8,455 nt of DNA from Alphaproteobacteria bacterium (GTDB lineage: Bacteria > Pseudomonadota > Alphaproteobacteria > UBA3830): positions 1-8,455 of the forward strand of contig BNWE01000058.1 in the NCBI GenBank assembly GCA_025998595.1, read 5' to 3'. The notes below the pieces were generated by a model. That model saw only the letters and a list, made by a program, of their open reading frames with translations, did not search any database and was not told the DNA's origin. Each line of letters begins with the position of its first letter. Within the stretch, counting starts at the first letter, position 1. Shown piece after piece: positions 5,439-8,455 of this stretch. A program made the position numbers and the translations under genes.

Positions 5439-7108
5439 TGATAGCCGATAAAAAATACACGCAAAAAGAATTAGAAACAAAATCAATTTCTGAATTAATG
5501 GATCTCATGGAAAGATCACCCTATGCAGAAGACGTACTTTCCAGCGGATTTCTACCAAACATAGAAAATGATATAGAGAAAGCAATATTAGAGCGCATTG
5601 CCGCTGCTCCTAATATTGCAGATGACATTGTAAGATACCGTTTTGTTAAATGGAAAAGAGCATATGAAATCGCAAAAGAAAAATATCCTGAATTAATTCA
5701 AATAGATGATCTTACTGAGTACAGTACAGGAAAAACCAATACCATAAGCGATATTACAAACAATATATGCAAAGAATTCCATAAAAAACTGCTCTACACA
5801 AAAGATGGAGAAAAATATGTAGATCTGCTCCATTACGACGGCAATAGCTATTTTGATGTAAACGACTCTCAGTTTCAGCCTGGAAAGACTGTTCAGTATT
5901 TTGAGGTGCAACATAAAGGAGCCAAAGAGCTAACCTTACTAAAAACAAAAAAAGAATATAATAGCGCCAAGAGCAGGCATGCTCACATAGAAAAGAGACA
6001 ATACAAAACAAAATTACATACCTTCATCGCCAAAATTATCACATCCTACGAGAGTGAAAGCAAAGATGTTTTCGATAACTTCGAAGATTTGAAAAATTTT
6101 ATAACTAACAAAATAGCAAAAGAAAACGTCGTCACAAGAAGAAAAATATCTATGTCCGCGACATTAGCTGTTCCATCAGCCATTGGATATGAGCGAGCAT
6201 TTACACCAATCCCACCAGTTATAAAAACAACAGAGGACAAAGCCTACCTCAGAGTTCTTTCCGATGAATCCTTATCACTGCTGAAAGATGAGGGACTTGA
6301 AGTAGCCATTAAATCGATTAGATTTGGCGGCAATATTGCTGGAAGAAACTATCCACTACTAAATGCAGTATACACAATGGTAAGTGAAACAGCGGAAATT
6401 ACTTCAGAAGGTGATATCACTTTTTTTGAACAAGATTTAGCCGAAAGAATAGGAAAAGATGTTAGAGGAACTAGAGCAGGTACGCTTGTTGGTGAGCTCA
6501 TGCATCAATTCGACGATTTGATCGGCATAACTTATGATGGGAGTGTTTACAAATTACTGGGGTTTAAATCATTTGATCCGAAAACTGGAGAAGTAAAAAT
6601 GTATGTAGGCTATTTTGACATTTTAAGAAAGATGATGGAGCCTCCCAAAGAAATAAAACATAGAAAGACAAAATTGCTCCATGCTTCTTCTCATACGCAT
6701 TTAGTCCATGCCGACATAATAACGAAGATAAAAAATCACAATGCGGTTGCCATAATAGAATTTCTTACCGTCAAGATTCAACAGGCTGGAGGGCAACTCC
6801 CGAATGGAAAGCAAAGGAAAGAGATTTCGATAAAGCCGAACACCATCATTGAAGCAATACAGCAATTCAAAGCTACCCTTGATGAGGCTGAACATGCCTA
6901 CTATGCGCCGAGACAAAGGAAAAACGTTATCTTAGAAAGAGTATTTTCTTCGGTGTATGAGGGATTAAAGGAACACACGGAGCTATCAAAATACTACGTT
7001 GATTTCCAAATTCCAGATCGGATTCCAACTACCTCGACGCTAGATACACCGATAACGTTCAGTCATGGAGGTCTAAACAAAGATTTTAAGCTGCCTCCCA
7101 AGAAGTGA
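5438..7108 (+). CDS. Protein of unknown family; inferred plasmid replication initiator
   Basis: I do not recognise this 556-residue protein. It is soluble-looking, with no signal peptide, membrane helix or P-loop. Residues 1-90 are helical and acidic, and 170-200 are lysine-rich. Residues 305-395 (helix YPLLNAVYTMVSE, then ITFFEQDLAERIGKDV, GTLVGELMHQFDDLIGITYDG, YKLLGFKSFDPKTGEVKMYV) read like a winged helix with a beta wing. A second helix-rich, basic segment follows at 425-520. Two winged helices are typical of iteron-binding initiators such as TrfA and RepC. It starts by TAATG overlap with the helicase stop, preceded by AGGAGA (5426-5431), so it is translationally coupled. It is followed within 200 bases by 22-bp iterons. 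Primase-helicase-X next to iterons mirrors IncQ repB'-repA-repC, so an initiator role is the best inference. It is about twice RepC's length. Alternatives include a helicase loader or other DNA-binding replication factor. Confidence 0.8.
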   Translation: MIADKKYTQKELETKSISELMDLMERSPYAEDVLSSGFLPNIENDIEKAILERIAAAPNIADDIVRYRFVKWKRAYEIAKEKYPELIQIDDLTEYSTGKTNTISDITNNICKEFHKKLLYTKDGEKYVDLLHYDGNSYFDVNDSQFQPGKTVQYFEVQHKGAKELTLLKTKKEYNSAKSRHAHIEKRQYKTKLHTFIAKIITSYESESKDVFDNFEDLKNFITNKIAKENVVTRRKISMSATLAVPSAIGYERAFTPIPPVIKTTEDKAYLRVLSDESLSLLKDEGLEVAIKSIRFGGNIAGRNYPLLNAVYTMVSETAEITSEGDITFFEQDLAERIGKDVRGTRAGTLVGELMHQFDDLIGITYDGSVYKLLGFKSFDPKTGEVKMYVGYFDILRKMMEPPKEIKHRKTKLLHASSHTHLVHADIITKIKNHNAVAIIEFLTVKIQQAGGQLPNGKQRKEISIKPNTIIEAIQQFKATLDEAEHAYYAPRQRKNVILERVFSSVYEGLKEHTELSKYYVDFQIPDRIPTTSTLDTPITFSHGGLNKDFKLPPKK

Positions 7109-7280
7109 GAATGATGCTGAGGCTAAAAAGCCTTGATAGTGAGAGAAAACCAATGTCGCGAAGTGTCTTCGCCTATTTCCGGAAGAGATTAATCCGAGAT
7201 AAAAAAAGCGAACTGCATTTCTCCCAAAAAAACGAGGCTGGGAAGCTCTGGCTATGAGGATGATTCCCACGTTGTCAATG
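7109..7280. other. Short non-coding stretch between the replication operon and the iterons
   Basis: No gene is seen here. AGGCT (7120-7124) and AGCCT (7129-7133) form a small hairpin 12 bases after the stop codon, without a T-run. A diverged iteron lies at 7151-7173, and a GAGGCTGGGAAGCTCTGGCT segment (7234-7253) has no evident meaning. Confidence 0.4.
7151..7173 (+). repeat. Diverged, isolated copy of the iteron
   Basis: CAATGTCGCGAAGTG, then TCTTCGCC, matches the CAATGTAGCGAAGTG AGTTCGCT context of the first full iteron (7275-7298) at most positions, including the CAATGT flank. It keeps the GCGAAG/CTTCGC dyad (7158-7172). It is about 125 bases upstream of the main array. Confidence 0.6.
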
Positions 7281-7363
7281 TAGCGAAGTGAGTTCGCTTT
7301 GGTAGCGAAGTGAGTTCGCTTTGGTAGCGAAGTGAGTTCGCTTTGGTAGCGAAGTGAGTTCGC
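7281..7363 (+). repeat. Iterons: 22-bp direct repeats, three full copies plus 17 bp
   Basis: Units start at 7281, 7303, 7325 and 7347. Each begins TAGCGAAGTGAGTTCGC, and the full copies end with TTTGG. The copies are identical up to the truncated end of the last. Each unit contains its own dyad, AGCGAA and TTCGCT around GTGAG. The 22-bp spacing, two helical turns, places every unit on the same face of DNA, as expected for cooperative binding of an initiator. Confidence 0.85.
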
Positions 7364-7398
7364 CCATTTTTTGGAACGCCTCTGGATGAGGGGATTCC

Positions 7399-7414
7399 GG
7401 GGAGATTTTTCCCC
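7399..7414. repeat. GC-rich hairpin after the iterons
   Basis: GGGGA (7399-7403) pairs with TCCCC (7410-7414) across a short GATTTT loop. It is part of the GC-rich block between iterons and AT-rich region. A smaller CCTC/GAGG pair lies just upstream (about 7379-7391). Confidence 0.5.
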
Positions 7415-7455
7415 TTAATAATATTAATGATATTAATCATATTAATATTATTAGG
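7414..7455. repeat. AT-rich imperfect palindrome (DNA-unwinding element candidate)
   Basis: TAATAATATTAAT (7416-7428) is the exact reverse complement of ATTAATATTATTA (7441-7453). Pairing continues inward (GAT with ATC) after a 2-base bulge. It is almost purely A+T for about 40 bases, the composition expected of the first-melted segment of an origin. No T-run follows to make it a terminator. Confidence 0.65.
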
Positions 7456-7486
7456 TTTCATTCCATTTTTGGATTGGAATGAAACC
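7454..7486. repeat. Perfect 12-bp inverted repeat, ssi-site or terminator candidate
   Basis: GGTTTCATTCCA (7454-7465) is the exact reverse complement of TGGAATGAAACC (7475-7486), with a 9-base loop. It abuts the AT-rich palindrome. In IncQ plasmids, hairpins beside the AT-rich block are the primase recognition sites, so this is one candidate. It is not followed by a T-run. Confidence 0.6.
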
Positions 7487-7504
7487 CAATAAAAAAAGAA
7501 AAAG

Positions 7505-7536
7505 AACCCCCCACGCTGAAATTTGAGGGGTTTTTT
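7505..7536 (+). terminator. Rho-independent terminator, possibly bidirectional
   Basis: AACCCC (7505-7510) pairs with GGGGTT (7527-7532), leaving a 16-base loop, and T6 follows (7531-7536). An A-rich run precedes the stem, so the minus strand also has T-residues after the hairpin. It would stop read-through from the rep operon, or from any transcript crossing the origin. Confidence 0.6.
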
Positions 7537-7539
7537 GGA

Positions 7540-7559
7540 ATTTTTTGCTAGCAAAAAAT
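7540..7559. repeat. 20-bp perfect palindrome centred on GCTAGC
   Basis: ATTTTTTGCTAGCAAAAAAT is perfectly self-complementary. On either strand it gives a short stem flanked by a T-run, so it could reinforce the terminator just upstream. The CTAG centre recalls the repeats at 635-701 and 2331-2492, but the flanking bases differ. Confidence 0.6.
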
Positions 7560-7612
7560 AAAAAATGCTGGAATATCAGTCTTTTTTGTTGAGAGCACAG
7601 GAAGCTAAAAAA

Positions 7613-7656
7613 CGTCGCGCAGCTCCACTTCGGGACTTCGCCCTCGTAGCGCGACG
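7613..7656. repeat. 8-bp GC-rich inverted repeat with 28-base loop (second ssi candidate)
   Basis: CGTCGCGC (7613-7620) is the exact complement of GCGCGACG (7649-7656). The loop contains ACTTCG twice (from about 7627 and 7635) and a GGG...CCC inner pairing. CACTTCG in the loop matches the iteron core in inverted orientation. A perfect CTCCTAGGAG palindrome (7663-7672) follows. The size resembles IncQ ssi hairpins, but function is inferred. Confidence 0.45.
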
Positions 7657-7707
7657 AGAACACTCCTAGGAGAAAGAAAAAACTCAGGAACGGAAAATGC
7701 CTCTTTT

Positions 7708-7905
7708 TTGCTGGAAAATCAGAACGGAAACAAAGCCGAAAAATTAGGAGTTCGCACTCTGCGCTCACGGAAAGCAGCTGAAATAGCAGTGTTTTTCTGG
7801 AAATCGGAATATACCGCAGAAACGGTTTTTCTTTTGCAAGAAAAAAACATAAAAACTACGCTATCGGCATATCGCCTCCAAAACTCCTTCCAGAATATGG
7901 CCTAG
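7708..7905 (+). CDS. Doubtful small ORF, unknown
   Basis: A TTG-initiated frame of 65 codons encodes a lysine-rich peptide (LLENQNGNKAEKLGVRTL, then RSRKAAEIAVFFW...) and ends at TAG 7903-7905. The frame stays open upstream to 7609 without any ATG or GTG. No clear ribosome-binding site precedes the TTG. I recognise no family. It could be a decayed gene, since the frame-0 reading just after it (to about 7999) is also open, or simply a chance frame in the origin-distal non-coding DNA. Confidence 0.2.
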   Translation: MLENQNGNKAEKLGVRTLRSRKAAEIAVFFWKSEYTAETVFLLQEKNIKTTLSAYRLQNSFQNMA

Positions 7906-8323
7906 ATTGCGGAATAAAGGCCGTAGAATGGGGTTGGAAGCGAAAAATGACAAAAGGTAGCCGAAATTTTTTTAAAGCGCCGTATGGTGCCTTAAAATAG
8001 CTAATTTAACGTTTTGTTAGATTTTGAGGTGATTTATTTTTGCTGGTGATTCAGGTTATCATAAGCGAAAGCGCTGAAATTTGAGCATCCAATCGCTTCT
8101 ATGACGAGCCCACAACAGAGAAATTTCTTTCAGAGCAACAAGGCCAGGTTTTTAGTTCTCGGAATACAATGTTCAAATTGCAGCTTTTCTTCGCAGATGT
8201 TTGCTTGAGGATTCAACATTCTGCCGTGAGAATTAGCAGAGAACATATCGCAATTGGCGTCAAAATATAAAAAATATAAGTTTCCATACGAAAAAATACG
8301 CATAAAAATCACTTGGGTCCTAT
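7906..8323. other. Non-coding stretch with few recognisable signals
   Basis: I see no gene here. It holds one good hairpin (7971-7996), an imperfect palindrome around AACGTT (about 8000-8020), and copies of words found earlier: TTTTTGCTGGTGATTCAG near 8037-8054, resembling 7704-7722, and CGCTGAAATTTGAG at 8072-8085, identical to 7514-7527. The rest to about 8320 shows nothing I can support. Confidence 0.4.
7971..7996. repeat. 11-bp hairpin with GTAT loop
   Basis: TTTAAAGCGCC (7971-7981) pairs with GGTGCCTTAAA (7986-7996), with one A/C mismatch and one G/U pair. An A/T-rich tract sits on both sides. On the minus strand the stem is followed by AAAAAAATTT rather than a clean T-run. It may be a weak terminator or a structural origin element. 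Confidence 0.4.
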
Positions 8324-8332
8324 TGGTATAAT
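8324..8332 (+). promoter_or_regulatory. Strong extended -10 promoter
   Basis: TGGTATAAT is a perfect extended -10 (TGn plus TATAAT, the hexamer at 8327-8332). The expected -35 position is only A-rich (AAAAAT). A transcript would start near 8338-8341, right before the structured leader at 8341-8400. Confidence 0.6.
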
Positions 8333-8340
8333 CAATTACG

Positions 8341-8400
8341 ACCTGCTAAAGCAGGAGGTATGCTAAGTATCTGAAGATACGCCGATTGAGGATAAATCCT
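8341..8400 (+). ncRNA. Structured 5' leader or small RNA with sequestered Shine-Dalgarno
   Basis: Three compact stems follow the promoter in series: CCTGC/GCAGG with TAAA loop (8342-8355), GTATC/GATAC with TGAA loop (8367-8380), and AGGA/TCCT with TAAA loop (about 8389-8400), followed by ATTTTGTT. AGGAGG (8353-8358) overlaps the first stem, and alternative ACCT/AGGT pairing could also hide it. It may be a regulatory mRNA leader, or a short plasmid RNA ending at the weak third hairpin. Confidence 0.35.
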
Positions 8401-8455
8401 ATTTTGTTGCCATCACTAACTTCAAACTTTTTGATACTCCGCACTTTCCTTTGGC
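8360..8455 (+). other. Possible partial coding region at right edge, start unclear or frameshifted
   Basis: ATG at 8360 follows AGGAGG by only one base and reads MLSI before TGA (8372-8374). The +1 frame from 8373 is then open to the window edge and looks protein-like (EDTPIEDKSYFVAITNF, then KLFDTPHFPL). A one-base indel, or a +1 shift at ATC-TGA, would join them. No in-frame ATG, GTG or TTG begins the long frame. If the molecule is circular the frame runs on to the stop at 71-73. No family is recognised. Confidence 0.25.

Larger units (their letters stand above)
7151..7656. other. Putative plasmid origin (oriV), IncQ-like arrangement
   Basis: The region strings together elements typical of a strand-displacement origin: an iteron array (7281-7363), a GC-rich segment with a GGGGA/TCCCC hairpin (7376-7414), a nearly pure A+T imperfect palindrome (7414-7455), and inverted repeats (7454-7486, 7613-7656) that could act as single-strand initiation sites for the primase. 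RSF1010 oriV has 3.5 iterons of 20 bp, then GC-rich and AT-rich blocks, then ssiA/ssiB. Here the order is the same and it lies directly downstream of the rep operon. Function is inferred. Confidence 0.6.

Noticed and set aside
7281..7363. CRISPR array or type III toxin-antitoxin RNA repeats
   Set aside because: Units are contiguous with no spacers, and no Cas or ToxN-like gene is near. The position after a rep operon fits iterons better.
7252..7554. Minus-strand 100-codon frame across the iterons
   Set aside because: Its repetitive peptide (THFAT...SELTS) is just translation of the 22-bp repeats, and it runs through the AT-rich palindrome and terminator. No ribosome-binding site or family resemblance.
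8130..8312. Minus-strand 60-codon ORF
   Set aside because: No ribosome-binding site, odd composition and no family resemblance. It ends just before a plus-strand promoter and looks like chance.
8341..8412. tRNA or tRNA-like gene (stems in series, ending TTGCCA)
   Set aside because: Loop sizes are four bases, not seven. There is no acceptor stem and no TTC-loop consensus.

Overview
This window reads as the backbone of a small plasmid, or a plasmid-derived segment, from a moderately AT-rich bacterium. It holds a partition cassette and a three-gene replication operon followed by an origin-like region. There are no rRNA, tRNA, metabolic or recognisable conjugation/relaxase genes. The resolvase remnant is of the Tn3-associated type common in Proteobacteria, so a proteobacterial host is the best guess, but no gene fixes the taxonomy.

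Layout. 1-810: an edge fragment with a hairpin, a broken serine resolvase (209-518), and a cluster of CTAG-centred AT-rich repeats (635-701) ahead of the parA promoter. 811-1769: parA and, overlapping by one base, a ribbon-helix-helix (RHH) protein that probably acts as the centromere-binding partner. 1732-2275: an internally deleted IS200/IS605-type (tnpB, minus-strand) element that has fused to the RHH gene's 3' end and has itself been split by a 234-bp MITE with 24-bp terminal inverted repeats and a 10-bp target duplication. 2331-2492: a second CTAG-repeat cluster sharing an 11-mer with the first. 2574-2810: a second small RHH protein with a C-terminal coiled coil. 2990-7108: a tightly overlapping operon of AEP-type primase, DnaB/RepA-like helicase and a large protein I do not recognise, inferred to be the replication initiator. 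7109-8455: mostly non-coding. It contains, in order, 22-bp iterons (three full copies plus 17 bp), a GC-rich hairpin, a long AT-rich palindrome, a perfect 12-bp inverted repeat, a terminator-like hairpin, a 20-bp palindrome and another inverted repeat, then a weak ORF. At the right edge there is a strong extended -10 promoter with a structured leader.

How it fits together. ParA plus an RHH partner and CTAG repeats would provide segregation and autoregulation. Primase, helicase and putative initiator plus iterons / GC-rich / AT-rich / inverted-repeat blocks match, in order and logic, the IncQ (RSF1010) strand-displacement replicon (repB'-repA-repC plus oriV with ssi sites). The proteins are visibly different and the third gene is about twice the size of RepC. 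That divergent IncQ-like replicon, and the nested IS200/IS605-derived element plus MITE, are the most interesting content.

The two window edges are compatible with circular closure: an open frame at the right edge continues in phase into an open frame ending at base 73. This is suggestive only.
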